In this document: positions 44,974 to 53,180 of the stretch, piece by piece
How positions within the stretch are numbered: the stretch's first letter is position 1
Layout: every line of letters begins with the position of its first letter
Origin: Alphaproteobacteria bacterium
GTDB taxonomy: Bacteria > Pseudomonadota > Alphaproteobacteria > Micavibrionales > Micavibrionaceae
DNA length: 64,000 nt
NCBI GenBank assembly: GCA_020445145.1
Contig: JAGRHC010000001.1
Coordinates: 124,001 to 188,000 of the forward strand
Reading direction: 5' to 3'
Program-made: the position numbers and the translations under genes
Notes under the pieces: generated by a model
What the model was told of the DNA's origin: nothing
What the model saw: the letters and a program-made list of their open reading frames with translations, nothing else
The model's database searches: none

Positions 44974-45546
44974 ATGAGCTATAAAGACTTCTATGATCAT
45001 TGCCAGACATTAACACCTAAAGTTCGCCGCAATGATCTTATGGCCAAAGCCCTTGAAATAAATGGCATTCCCAAAATACAGACCAGAAAAACAGATTTGA
45101 ACACAAAGGTGTGTCGCGGGTTTTATCTTTCGGCGAGAAATATAGAACATCCCTTTGTTAAACAGCATGGCTGTCATTTGATTGTTCTTCCCAGAGAAGG
45201 CCTTAATGTTTGTGAAGAGCGGTTTGTATGGGTTAAAGAGCTTATGCATGTATTTGATGACCCCAAAGAAGCCACAGACACGGGAGAGAATTTTGAAAGG
45301 GTTCTTAACGAGCTACAACCCGGCGCGATGGAAAGATCATTGCAAACCATGTCCGAAATTCGCAGTTTCTGGATGGCGCTCGCCGCTTTATGTCCGGAAA
45401 GCGCTCGCATTCAATTTGAAAAGGATAGAAGCGCTGGGCACGTTAACGATTATGGGATCGCCCTGAAGCTTAGAATACCAAAACAATATGTTCCTCTTCT
45501 TTTTGGTGATCGGTTTATCAATATAAGAAACCAGCTTTTAAAATGA
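44974..45546 (+). CDS. IS passenger 3, possible degenerate IrrE/ImmA-like protein
   Basis: 190 residues. The segment CEERFVWVKELMHVFDDP resembles the zinc-helix region of IrrE/ImmA metallopeptidases (family HExxH after an RF..AHE lead), but the first histidine is replaced by Lys (KELMH), so metal binding is doubtful. The rest is helical (ERSLQTMSEIRSFWMALAALCPESARIQFEKD). The start abuts the terminator hairpin, with no normal ribosome site. It may be translated leaderlessly, or from read-through. Name given only as a hypothesis. Confidence 0.6.
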   Translation: MSYKDFYDHCQTLTPKVRRNDLMAKALEINGIPKIQTRKTDLNTKVCRGFYLSARNIEHPFVKQHGCHLIVLPREGLNVCEERFVWVKELMHVFDDPKEATDTGENFERVLNELQPGAMERSLQTMSEIRSFWMALAALCPESARIQFEKDRSAGHVNDYGIALKLRIPKQYVPLLFGDRFINIRNQLLK

Positions 45547-45591
45547 AAAAAATGCTTGCTATTTAGATTCATCCCATTTATATAATGGGTT

Positions 45592-46449
45592 ATGAACAAG
45601 CTGCCTATTGAAAAACGAGTCCAAATTTTGCACATGCTTTGTGAAGGTTCATCAATGCGGGCCATTTCACGCGTTGTGGGTGTATCCATTAATACAGTTG
45701 CCAAATTACTGGCAGACGCAGGAGAAGCCTGTGAGACATATCACAATGACAATGTGCGCAATGTTAAAGCTGAGCGCGTCCAGTGTGATGAAATCTGGTC
45801 CTTCTGCTATTCAAAACAAAAGAACGTTCCTACAGGCAAAGAAGGCGAGGCCGGAGACGTATGGACATGGACGGCGATAGACAGCGATAGCAAACTGATT
45901 ATTTCTTGGATGGCTGGCGGACGAGATGCTGATTCCGCCAATGATTTTATGGGTGATCTGAAAACACGCCTTGCAAACAGGGTTCAGCTCACCACGGACG
46001 GGCATAAAGCCTATTTGGAAGCGGTGGAAAAAGCTTTTGGTGATGATGTTGACTATGCGCAGCTTGTGAAGCTGTACGGTGAAGCCACAGGAGGTCAGAA
46101 ACGCTATAGTCCGGCGCAGTGTGTTGGTGCAAGAAAGATGCGCGTTAACGGCAATCCTGATCCGAAAAACATAAACACGTCTTATGTGGAGCGCCAGAAC
46201 CTTACAATGCGCATGAGCATGAGAAGGTTTACGCGCCTGACCAATGCGTTTTCTAAAAAACTGGAAAATCACTGTCATGCGCTGGCGCTATATTTCGTAT
46301 GGTACAATTTTGTTCGTATTCACAAGACATTAAAAATGTCTCCGGCAATGGCGGCGGGTGTTACTGACACATTGTGGAGCATGGAAGACTTGGTTAACAT
46401 GATTGATGTTTATGCGATTAAAAAAGAAAGATTGTCATATTCAAACTGA
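45592..46449 (+). CDS. IS1-family transposase
   Basis: 285 residues in one uninterrupted frame, without the ribosomal frameshift of classical IS1. The N-terminal HTH is EGSSMRAISRVVGVSINTVAKLL; the DDE residues appear in RVQCDEIWSF, LTTDGHKAYLEAV and SYVERQNLTMRMSMRRFTRLTNAFSK, with HCHALALYFVWYNFVRIHKTL as the usual C-terminal block. All look intact, so transposition-competent in principle. The stop is nine bases before the right end of the element. Confidence 0.93.
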   Translation: MNKLPIEKRVQILHMLCEGSSMRAISRVVGVSINTVAKLLADAGEACETYHNDNVRNVKAERVQCDEIWSFCYSKQKNVPTGKEGEAGDVWTWTAIDSDSKLIISWMAGGRDADSANDFMGDLKTRLANRVQLTTDGHKAYLEAVEKAFGDDVDYAQLVKLYGEATGGQKRYSPAQCVGARKMRVNGNPDPKNINTSYVERQNLTMRMSMRRFTRLTNAFSKKLENHCHALALYFVWYNFVRIHKTLKMSPAMAAGVTDTLWSMEDLVNMIDVYAIKKERLSYSN

Positions 46450-46521
46450 GACACTACCGAAATTTGTTATTTTGTTTGTATTTCTATAGACTTGCGCCAC
46501 ATGAAAACGGGGATGGGGTCT

Positions 46522-46884
46522 ATGGCGTTTGAGATCAAGACTGACGAGAATGGGGACAAGTATCTGGAGGATCGGGAGAACGATATTATCTTTCGACGCA
46601 ATGACGTTACGGGGCGGACTGATGAATGGATTGAGAGAGGATTTGACTTAATTTGGAAGGGACAAGAATGTAGAGTTTTGGCACATGAAAAAAATATGAG
46701 TTCACATCTTGAATTGCGTGATTGGGAAGTAGCATTTGATTTCCTCCCCTCTGAACTGGCCTCAAAATCAGAGGAATTAAAAAAAGCACTTATACTGGCA
46801 TTTAAAATTTATGGTTTTGATTATAATCCAGAATTCAGAACTCGTGATGTAAATATTAATTATTCAGGGGGGACCGTTCCATGA
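46522..46884 (+). CDS. Cassette protein 1 (MAFEIKTDENGD family)
   Basis: 120 residues. It begins MAFEIKTDENGDKYLEDREN like two following paralogues and ends FKIYGFDYNPEFRTRDVN..YSGGTVP. The shared N-terminal 30 residues are nearly identical, the middle varies. The acidic, Trp/Phe-containing body looks like a small alpha/beta domain, perhaps an immunity protein, chaperone or adaptor. It is followed by a 28-residue stub whose ATG overlaps its stop. The IS1 element ends 63 bases upstream, so its original promoter may be cut. A further upstream TTG start (46492) is less likely. Confidence 0.65.
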   Translation: MAFEIKTDENGDKYLEDRENDIIFRRNDVTGRTDEWIERGFDLIWKGQECRVLAHEKNMSSHLELRDWEVAFDFLPSELASKSEELKKALILAFKIYGFDYNPEFRTRDVNINYSGGTVP

Positions 46885-46967
46885 CACAAGATATAAGAGC
46901 GCAAGAAGATTTGCGGCTATCGCCCTATGTGGCGGTAGAGGATTGGAGAGCACAATATGGCGTTTGA
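46881..46967 (+). pseudogene. Effector stub 1 (28 residues)
   Basis: A 28-codon frame starting ATG ACA CAA GAT ATA, whose ATG overlaps the stop of cassette protein 1 and whose stop overlaps the start of cassette protein 2. Product begins MTQDIRAQEDLRLSPYVAV and ends EDWRAQYGV. It is alike to stub 2, and its MT.DI...AAV/VAV..ED pattern matches the start of the 751-residue protein, so I read it as the truncated N-terminus of a former effector copy. Confidence 0.5.
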
Positions 46968-47322
46968 GATAAAGACTGACGAAAACGGCGACAAGTATCT
47001 GGAGGATCGGGAGAATGATATTATCTTTCGGCGCAATGAAGTTACGGGGCGAGCAGATTTGTGGATTGAAATGGGATTTGATTTGATCTGGAAAGGCACA
47101 GAATGCCGGGTTTATGCGCATGAAACCCATCCTTATGGGACAGATATGGAGCAAGACTGGCATGTCGAGTTTGAGTTCCTTCCACAGTCTCTGGTGCCGG
47201 AACTTGAGAAAATTAAGCTGGCATTTATTGAGGCGTTTAAAATTTATGGCTTTAATTTTAATAATACTGACTTCAAAACACGTGAGGTTAAAGTTTATTA
47301 CGGGGGGGAAGTTTTACCATGA
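46957..47322 (+). CDS. Cassette protein 2 (MAFEIKTDENGD family)
   Basis: 121 residues, about half identical to cassette protein 1, with the first 30 residues almost unchanged, then FDLIWKGTECRVYAHE and the C-terminal AFIEAFKIYGFNFNNTDFKTREVKVYYGG. The start ATG lies inside the last codons of stub 1; the stop overlaps the start of stub 2. These nested overlaps show the array arose by tandem duplication that kept reading-frame coupling. No known domain recognised. Confidence 0.7.
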   Translation: MAFEIKTDENGDKYLEDRENDIIFRRNEVTGRADLWIEMGFDLIWKGTECRVYAHETHPYGTDMEQDWHVEFEFLPQSLVPELEKIKLAFIEAFKIYGFNFNNTDFKTREVKVYYGGEVLP

Positions 47323-47414
47323 CACAAGACATAAAGGCCCAAGAATCCCTTGTGCAATCGCTCTATGCGGCGGTAAAAAATAAAGAAGATTGGAGAGCAC
47401 AATATGGCATTTGA
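47319..47414 (+). pseudogene. Effector stub 2 (31 residues)
   Basis: A 31-codon frame with product starting MTQDIKAQESLVQSLYAAVK and ending EDWRAQYGI. Both ends overlap neighbouring cassette genes as for stub 1. The sequence aligns with the first ~26 residues of the 751-residue protein (MTDDIACRVVDDLNTAAKSG..ED). It keeps AAVK and ED at matching distance. Probably an abandoned N-terminus, or a real microprotein maintaining translation coupling. Confidence 0.5.
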
Positions 47415-47775
47415 GATCAAGACTGACGAGAATGGTGACAAGTATCTGGAGGATGTAGATACAAACATAATCTTTCGGGTTAACAAAACCAGACTCCGGG
47501 GAAGAGGTGCGCCGGATATATTTGACATTGTAACGCTTGACGGCATAATTGAACTAGATGCATTTTCAGATTTAATTCAAAATGATGATGGAAGCTCTGA
47601 AGTCATTTGGCATGTTGATCGGCTTTTTGTGCCAGCAAAGCTTTTGATTACAAACGAGGAGGCTTTTTCGATCGTTGCGAATGCATTAAAAGCTTATAAA
47701 TTTAACTTTAACGACAGGTTCTCTGTTAAAGAAATATTTCCTAACAGCCAGAATTATGATAATTACATATTATGA
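47404..47775 (+). CDS. Cassette protein 3 (MAFEIKTDENGD family)
   Basis: 123 residues. It shares MAFEIKTDENGDKYLED with the other two, then diverges (IIFRVNKTRLRGRGAPDIF) but keeps the C-terminal layout AFSIVANALKAYKFNFNDRF. The stop overlaps the ATG of the 751-residue protein by four bases, so this copy is translationally coupled to the only full-length partner. The conserved-leader/variable-body pattern is what one sees in immunity or adaptor families that match a changing partner; this is inference. Confidence 0.68.
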   Translation: MAFEIKTDENGDKYLEDVDTNIIFRVNKTRLRGRGAPDIFDIVTLDGIIELDAFSDLIQNDDGSSEVIWHVDRLFVPAKLLITNEEAFSIVANALKAYKFNFNDRFSVKEIFPNSQNYDNYIL

Positions 47776-50027
47776 CTGATGATATTGCTTGCAGAGTTGT
47801 TGATGATTTAAATACTGCGGCTAAGTCAGGACGCGCAGAAGATGTCGTTCGTATTTTAGGTAATATGCCGCCTGGCACGATTCTACCTCTAGAAACTCTG
47901 AAAGATTTACCTGATCTTATGTCTGCTCACGTTAATGGCTCCGTTGTGACTATGCCTTATAGTGGAGTTCTTGGAATCGACGAATATGCAAATAATGCAA
48001 TTTTACAGGCATGGCATGCGGGTGAATTCATTGGCAGTGCAAGTGATGGAAAAGTAGCTACTATTGGACAAACTGATGTCTTTGATCTGTTGATGAGTTC
48101 TCAGTACAGAGATTCTTTGGAACGAGCAGCTGGAACAAACTATAAATCTGTATATGCACAACAATGGCATGACCAATCATCACGATTTATCAAGGCTAAC
48201 CAAAACCCACAGGTCAGCATAACGCCTTTTGCTCTGGATAATGCTGTTTATGCTAAAAGCGAACTGCCAACATCATATCATCAAACAAACACCCCTTCGT
48301 ATGAGGGAATTTTACGCCAAGATTATGCCCCAATTATTCCGGAGAGCGGAAGCACTGTTGCTATGAGAGAAACGACGTCTTTGCTCTCTGCGCATAATGT
48401 CGGTGATATTGTTTACGGGTATGACGAGGCGGGGCGGCTGCATCTGGATACGCATGAGTTCTGGGGGGATAAATTTCCCGAGATCCCGCGGCAGAGTTTG
48501 CCGGCGAATGTGAAAGAATACAGGACTGTGGCCTCGGTGGCGATGGGGGCCAGCGCGGAGCAGGCGCGCACGCTGGGGCGCGGTTTGACGGGGCTGGAGA
48601 CGATTGCCGGGCATTCTGATACGGGCGCGAAGCTCCTGCAAGAGATCCGGGAGACGAAGTGGCTGGCCGGGCTGGCGAAGGGCGGGAAGGCCAGCGTTAT
48701 TGCGACGGTCGCCTTGTCCGGGGTGAGCCTCGCACTCACGCGGCATGCGCTGGCGGCGCAGCGGGATCTGGCGGATGATTATGCCGCGAAGGGCCAGCTT
48801 GGCTCCGATCCTGAGACGCTCAAAGAGTACAAGCAGCTTCTGGATGACATGCAGCCGTTTATGGAGACGGCGGCCAGCGACCCGTTCGTTGTCACGTCCC
48901 TCGGGCAGACGGCGCTTGTTGAAACCAGTTTGCATCAGCGCTATTCCGAATTCCTGAATGCTCACCGCGATATTTCTCCGCAAGTGGCGGCGGCGTTGCA
49001 GCCCGGCATGGTTCATGTTGACAGCCTGCAGGAGAAGATTTCGGATGTGGCGTATGATAATCTACCTGACGATCCGTCGCTTGCTCCGGCTGCGCTACAG
49101 AACCTTGCACGTGCGACGCAGGACATGAAGCTTGCCGGGCAGGCTTTCGAGCTCGAGCTGGGACGGCATGTACCGATGAAAACGATTTTTGATATAGACC
49201 CGACACCCCCGGCTCTGGCCGCGCTCAAATATCCGGCTGTACAGGAGGCCGGGATGGTGCTGAACAACAAGATTATAACCTATCAGGCGGAGCTTGGCGC
49301 TGTGATGGCGACGCCGGAGGGGGTTCAGGCGCTGACGGAAGCGATGAATAACAAGCAGCTTCTGGCGATGGTGGAGGCGACGGCGCCGCATTACAAGGGC
49401 GAGGCTATGGACCCGCTGGTCAAGCAGTATCTTGATACGGCGGATGACAAGCGGGAGGAATGGCGCGGGAATGTTTCCGTTCAGGTTACGGCAGAGTCCC
49501 ATAAGGATGCTGTGGCGGCCTTGTCGGCGCGGCCAGATGTGATGCGTGGGTTCCTGCAGGATGTGTTCAAGCCCCCTGCCCCGGATATGCCTACGCAGAC
49601 CGCCGAGATGGGGGCGCCTGAAAGTACGCACCCGCTTTTGGTGAATGATGTCGATGCGATCCGGATTGAGCGCGGGGAGGAATATTCGCGGATGGCGATC
49701 CCGCTTGCGAATATGCGTGACGGGATTGAACTGCACCCGCTTGAGGAGCAGGATATGCTGCGTATTCTGGCTAAACCTGATGATCCGCAAGTCCCTTTGC
49801 TGGCCGGGCAGCGTTTTCCGGATCAAGTGGGCGCTATTTTGCACAAGCAGGAACAAGAGCGCCTCGATGCGCAGCTTCAGGCCGAGCGCCAGCGAACATG
49901 GGAAGAGGAACAGCGGCTTCAGGCGGCGGCCCGTGCGGCGGAGCAGGAGCAGAAAGCCGATTCCAACGATCCGTTTGCCCTGCCCGGCATGAAGGGCGCA
50001 CAGCCGTCTATGGCTTTAGGGAAGTAG
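47772..50027 (+). CDS. Large cassette-associated protein, possible effector
   Basis: 751 residues, no family recognised. Residues 1 to ~210 are encoded by AT-rich DNA, the rest by GC-rich DNA like the core genome, with the switch near 48330-48420. A hydrophobic segment at about residue 308 (KASVIATVALSGVSLAL) may cross a membrane. The middle is helical and Ala-rich; residues ~690-735 form a charged coiled coil (EQERLDAQLQAERQRTWEEE) and the end reads DPFALPGMKGAQPSMALGK. No signal peptide is seen. The size, mosaic build and upstream cassette array suggest a polymorphic effector or surface protein with exchangeable N-terminal module; function unproven. Confidence 0.72.
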   Translation: MTDDIACRVVDDLNTAAKSGRAEDVVRILGNMPPGTILPLETLKDLPDLMSAHVNGSVVTMPYSGVLGIDEYANNAILQAWHAGEFIGSASDGKVATIGQTDVFDLLMSSQYRDSLERAAGTNYKSVYAQQWHDQSSRFIKANQNPQVSITPFALDNAVYAKSELPTSYHQTNTPSYEGILRQDYAPIIPESGSTVAMRETTSLLSAHNVGDIVYGYDEAGRLHLDTHEFWGDKFPEIPRQSLPANVKEYRTVASVAMGASAEQARTLGRGLTGLETIAGHSDTGAKLLQEIRETKWLAGLAKGGKASVIATVALSGVSLALTRHALAAQRDLADDYAAKGQLGSDPETLKEYKQLLDDMQPFMETAASDPFVVTSLGQTALVETSLHQRYSEFLNAHRDISPQVAAALQPGMVHVDSLQEKISDVAYDNLPDDPSLAPAALQNLARATQDMKLAGQAFELELGRHVPMKTIFDIDPTPPALAALKYPAVQEAGMVLNNKIITYQAELGAVMATPEGVQALTEAMNNKQLLAMVEATAPHYKGEAMDPLVKQYLDTADDKREEWRGNVSVQVTAESHKDAVAALSARPDVMRGFLQDVFKPPAPDMPTQTAEMGAPESTHPLLVNDVDAIRIERGEEYSRMAIPLANMRDGIELHPLEEQDMLRILAKPDDPQVPLLAGQRFPDQVGAILHKQEQERLDAQLQAERQRTWEEEQRLQAAARAAEQEQKADSNDPFALPGMKGAQPSMALGK

Positions 50028-50080
50028 TGGGTGTGATATAGCTTTGCTGTAACTGTTTTTCAGATTTGGAATTATCCCTG

Positions 50081-50713
50081 ATGTTCTTTGTTTATCTGGC
50101 TTATGCTTCTTTTGTGGCCTTGCCGTTTTTGATGTTGTGGCGCGCATATAGCGCTGCTGTAAAAAGCGATACTCCAATTCAGACATTTGATAAATTTGCG
50201 TTAATGTATCGACATGGAGTTCCTAAACTTGTTTTTTTAGGAGGTTTTTTAGCCCTTATCGGCTTGTTTTTTATGCCTGACACGACAACCGGAATGTTTT
50301 ACGAGTACCGGGATGTTTACATGATGGTGCTGGCGTCTTGCTATCCTCTGACAATGCTCTGTTTATATCTGCTCAAAGAAAAGCTCCTCAAGCTTTGCTC
50401 TGAGCATGGCCTTATCCATAAATTCCGCATGCAGTTTCTGAGTATTGTCCTTACTGACCTTGTTATTTACTGCATTGCCTTCGCAGCCTTTAACTTTATG
50501 GGTCAGCATTCTCCTTCAAAACCCGTTTCAAACCATTTTACATTTGCGACATTGGAACAGCCATCAGGCGATAGCTATTATCCCAGATATGTCGCGCCTC
50601 CCAAAAATAACTATTGCGCTCAAAATGAGAATTATTTTGATGCTATCTGCTCACAATATCGCAGTGAAGTCGACCGTTTCAAAGGCTTGTTTAAAGATGA
50701 TCAAAACCGATAG
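50081..50713 (+). CDS. Multi-pass membrane protein, unknown
   Basis: 210 residues from the ATG at 50081 (TTG at 50066 possible). Four likely membrane segments: VYLAYASFVALPFLMLW, KLVFLGGFLALIGLFFM, MVLASCYPLTMLCLYLL and IVLTDLVIYCIAFAAFNFM. A polar C-terminal tail of about 55 residues has three cysteines (NYCAQNENYFDAICSQY). It overlaps the start of the MoeB-like gene by 17 bases, so both may be translated together. It is AT-richer than that gene. Might belong with the cassette locus, but no evidence beyond position. Confidence 0.6.
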   Translation: MFFVYLAYASFVALPFLMLWRAYSAAVKSDTPIQTFDKFALMYRHGVPKLVFLGGFLALIGLFFMPDTTTGMFYEYRDVYMMVLASCYPLTMLCLYLLKEKLLKLCSEHGLIHKFRMQFLSIVLTDLVIYCIAFAAFNFMGQHSPSKPVSNHFTFATLEQPSGDSYYPRYVAPPKNNYCAQNENYFDAICSQYRSEVDRFKGLFKDDQNR

Positions 50714-51770
50714 ATACGCACGTCAGATTGTTTTGCCGGAGATTGGTGAGGCCGGGCAGGATAGGCTTGCGCGAGCTTCGGTGCTTTGTGTCGGGGCGGG
50801 AGGGCTTGGGTGCCCTGCCCTGCTGTATCTTGCGGCGGCGGGAGTTGGACGGATCGGGGTTATAGACGCCGATACGGTTGATCTCTCGAATTTGCAGCGG
50901 CAGGTTCTTTTTAGCACGGCGCAGGTTGGTGAGAACAAGGCTTTGGCGGCGGCAGAGCGTTTACGGCATCTCAACCCGGAGATTCAGGTTGAAGCTTATC
51001 CGGAGCGGCTTACAGCTGAAAATTCTGTGAAGCTGTTTCCTGCGTATGACCTGATTATTGACGGGACGGATAATTTTTCCTCGAAGTTTTTGATTAACGA
51101 CGCATCGCTGGCTTGCGGCGTTCCCTTTATTTACGCTTCGATCCTCGGGTTTGAGGGGCAGATCGGTGTGTTTGGTCTGGAGGATGGCCCCTGTTACCGC
51201 TGCCTCTTCCCTCATGCGCCGGAGGGGGATGTGCCGACATGCGCGCAGGCCGGCGTGATCGGCGCTCTGGCGGGGATGATGGGGGCGATGCAGGCGATGG
51301 AGGCGGTAAAGATTATTGTCGGGCATGAGCGCTTTGCACCATTATCGGGCAAGCTCTGGACGATTGATGCGCGCGATATGGCCCCGCGTGTTCTGAGCTT
51401 GCCGCGGAGCCCGGATTGCCCTATATGTCATGAAACAAAGGAGCACATCATGTTTGGCCTGTTTCAAAATTCCTCTCCCCGCGTTCCCGACCTTAGCCCC
51501 GTAGAGGCTCGTTCGCATTCAGGTGCGCTTTTTGTCGATGTTCGTGAGGCGAATGAGTGGGATGCCGGTCACATTGAGGGAGCCCAGCATTTTGCTCTTT
51601 CAAGGCTTCTTCAGGGACAAACACCCGACTGGCCGAAGGACCGCGAGATTATCCTTTATTGCGCCCACGGCCAGCGCAGCTTGCAGGCGGCCAAAATTCT
51701 TCAGAAGCAGGACTACACCAACCTGTCAAACATGGCCGGTGGCTACGCCGCGTGGTGCAGCGCGCGATAG
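50697..51770 (+). CDS. MoeB/ThiF-type adenylyltransferase with rhodanese domain
   Basis: 357 residues from the ATG at 50697; the longer frame from 50445 overlaps the membrane gene. Residues 1-240 are MoeB-like: RYARQIVLPEIGEAGQDRL, VGAGGLGCPALLYL (ATP loop), DLSNLQRQVLF (arginine), DGTDNFSSKFL. Two Cys pairs (CYRCLF and CPICHE) bind zinc. Residues ~260-357 are a rhodanese domain with the persulfide Cys in LYCAHGQRS. Activates the C-terminus of MoaD/ThiS-like sulfur carriers and loads sulfur. It contrasts with the E1 fusion at 14674, which lacks the second zinc pair. Confidence 0.92.
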   Translation: MIKTDRYARQIVLPEIGEAGQDRLARASVLCVGAGGLGCPALLYLAAAGVGRIGVIDADTVDLSNLQRQVLFSTAQVGENKALAAAERLRHLNPEIQVEAYPERLTAENSVKLFPAYDLIIDGTDNFSSKFLINDASLACGVPFIYASILGFEGQIGVFGLEDGPCYRCLFPHAPEGDVPTCAQAGVIGALAGMMGAMQAMEAVKIIVGHERFAPLSGKLWTIDARDMAPRVLSLPRSPDCPICHETKEHIMFGLFQNSSPRVPDLSPVEARSHSGALFVDVREANEWDAGHIEGAQHFALSRLLQGQTPDWPKDREIILYCAHGQRSLQAAKILQKQDYTNLSNMAGGYAAWCSAR

Positions 51771-52486
51771 AGGATTTGCCAGCTTATTTTTCCGGCATGC
51801 TTTTCGTCACATATTTTTATGGCCTGCTGCATTTCATCAGGACTTAGCGGGTGATACCCTTCCTCCGGCAGATCCGCGCCCGTGCGTTTCAGGGTGCGGA
51901 GGAACTCTAAAGTCGATCCATAATCGATGGTGAAGATTTCTTCCTCTGTTTCACCGGGAAGCGTCTCACATTTTTCAAGTGCAGGCTCCTGTGTACGCAG
52001 GGCCTCGCGCCATTCCGGGAAGTTACAGGGACCGGGGATCGTGTAGTGCAGCATACCGCCGGGGCACAACATACCCAGCAGCGATTTTAGTGCAGCATTT
52101 TTGTGGATAAACCAGTGGAAAACCATGTTAGCAACAATCAAATCATATTGCTGCAAAAGGTCCGGCGCCTCCCCGTCCATTTGGCGCCAATCGATTTTTT
52201 GCTGCGCGCCGGGTGATATGTTTTCTCGCGCCTTTGCAAGCATGGGCGCTGAAATATCCGTGATGGTGAAGGTGCCGTCCGGGTAACGTTCGAGAAGATG
52301 TTTCGACATCAAGCCCGTCCCGCAGCCGATTTCCAGGATACGCGGGGCCTTGAGGTCCGGGAGCCTTGCGGCAAGGCTTTGGGCAATATGTTCCTGCGCG
52401 GCGGCATGCGCGTCGTAGATCGGGGCCTTTGCGCCAAAGCGGTGCGCGATTTTAGATTTACGGTTTTGCCGCATCGAGAAACTCAT
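51743..52486 (-). CDS. bioC: Malonyl-ACP O-methyltransferase-like (BioC)
   Basis: 247 residues. SAM-dependent methyltransferase: RILEIGCGTGLMSKHLL binds SAM, TDISAPMLAKA follows, then LIVANMVFHWF typical of BioC (..SNLALQW), and a C-terminal LKRTGA segment. BioC masks malonyl-ACP to start pimelate synthesis. The start (52486 or ATG at 52474) overlaps the end of the hydrolase gene by 28 bases, and its own 3' end converges with and overlaps the MoeB-like gene by 28 bases. Pairing with a hydrolase supports BioC rather than a general methyltransferase. Confidence 0.83.
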   Translation of the reverse strand: MSFSMRQNRKSKIAHRFGAKAPIYDAHAAAQEHIAQSLAARLPDLKAPRILEIGCGTGLMSKHLLERYPDGTFTITDISAPMLAKARENISPGAQQKIDWRQMDGEAPDLLQQYDLIVANMVFHWFIHKNAALKSLLGMLCPGGMLHYTIPGPCNFPEWREALRTQEPALEKCETLPGETEEEIFTIDYGSTLEFLRTLKRTGADLPEEGYHPLSPDEMQQAIKICDEKHAGKISWQILYRALHHAA

Positions 52487-53096
52487 TTATTTTTTCCGCG
52501 CACCAGTCTGCATGGGTTTGCGGCAGGCTGTGGCCCGCCTCTTCTTTTATGTGCATGGGGGTGTTTTGCCAGTGGGCTTTCATTTTTTCAAGAGGTAGAA
52601 TTTTGTCTTCTGATCCGGCCAGTACGAGGATGGGGACATCCAACGCCTTCACAGCCTCTTCTTCGTTCCAGTGCGCGAGCCAATCCAGACCTTCGGATAG
52701 GCGCTCGATGTTAAGAACTGATGTGGGCGGCGTTTCCGTTGCATCGGCGTTTAGCCAGAATTCCGTCATCTGGTTATGCGGATCGCTTTGCAGGCGGCGC
52801 TTCATGGCTTCGAGGACACGGTGTGAGGTGAACGGGGCGAAGCTCGCGAAGCCGTTTACGACGACCAATGCCTTCATTTGAGGGCGCTTGTGCTTCAAAG
52901 TCCAAAGCGTTCCGAGGGAATGCGTGATATAGATCGCCTCATCCCTCTCTTCGTGGCCGGATAATGCGCCGTAATAGCCTAGATCAACAAAAGATGTCTG
53001 TTTTTTAGGAAAATGAGGCACCAGATGACGCCAGATGCCCGGAGACCCGCTCCAGCCATGGACAAAAACGTATTTTTCCGGACTTTTACTTTGCAT
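52458..53096 (-). CDS. Alpha/beta hydrolase, BioH/BioG-like
   Basis: 212 residues from the ATG at 53096 (the frame extends upstream to 53156). The fold opens with YVFVHGWSGSPGIWRHLVPHF (oxyanion HGW), the nucleophile Ser is in THSLGTLW, Asp probably in LAGSEDKILP, and the His in EEAGHSLPQTH. HGWxxS at the start is shared with BioH. With bioC downstream, it is the likely pimeloyl-ACP methyl-ester esterase closing the pimelate cycle. bioA/B/D/F are not here, so the biotin operon is split. Confidence 0.78.
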   Translation of the reverse strand: MQSKSPEKYVFVHGWSGSPGIWRHLVPHFPKKQTSFVDLGYYGALSGHEERDEAIYITHSLGTLWTLKHKRPQMKALVVVNGFASFAPFTSHRVLEAMKRRLQSDPHNQMTEFWLNADATETPPTSVLNIERLSEGLDWLAHWNEEEAVKALDVPILVLAGSEDKILPLEKMKAHWQNTPMHIKEEAGHSLPQTHADWCAEKINEFLDAAKP

Positions 53097-53180
53097 AAGG
53101 CTTCTTTTCTTTGCTATCATGTAGTGGTAGTTAATCCTACAGGGTTGTATAAACAAGATAATTTTAACGGGTTGTGACGA

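Larger units (their letters stand above)
44307..46458 (+). mobile_element. IS1-family element with passengers, 2152 bp, intact
   Basis: The ends carry perfect 23-base inverted repeats beginning GGTAGTGTCTCAG (44307-44329 and 46436-46458). The octamer GAAATTTG directly flanks both ends (44299-44306 and 46459-46466), an 8-bp target duplication within the range of IS1-family elements. Inside are an intact transposase and three small passenger genes, all on the plus strand. Ends and duplication are both undamaged, so the insertion is recent. Confidence 0.93.
46522..47460 (+). repeat. Three direct copies of the cassette 5' region
   Basis: Near-identical DNA begins at 46522, 46957 and 47404. Copies 1 and 2 agree over about 95 bases with few, mostly silent, differences; copy 3 agrees over about the first 50. 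Copies 2 and 3 are also preceded by the same GATTGGAGAGCACAAT. These are substrates for unequal recombination. Confidence 0.85.

Noticed and set aside
46522-47460. CRISPR-like array
   Set aside because: The repeats are coding, ~435 bases apart and translated; no short regular spacers.
50445-50696. N-terminal extension of the MoeB-rhodanese protein
   Set aside because: Lies in the membrane-protein gene in another frame; the family starts at 50697.
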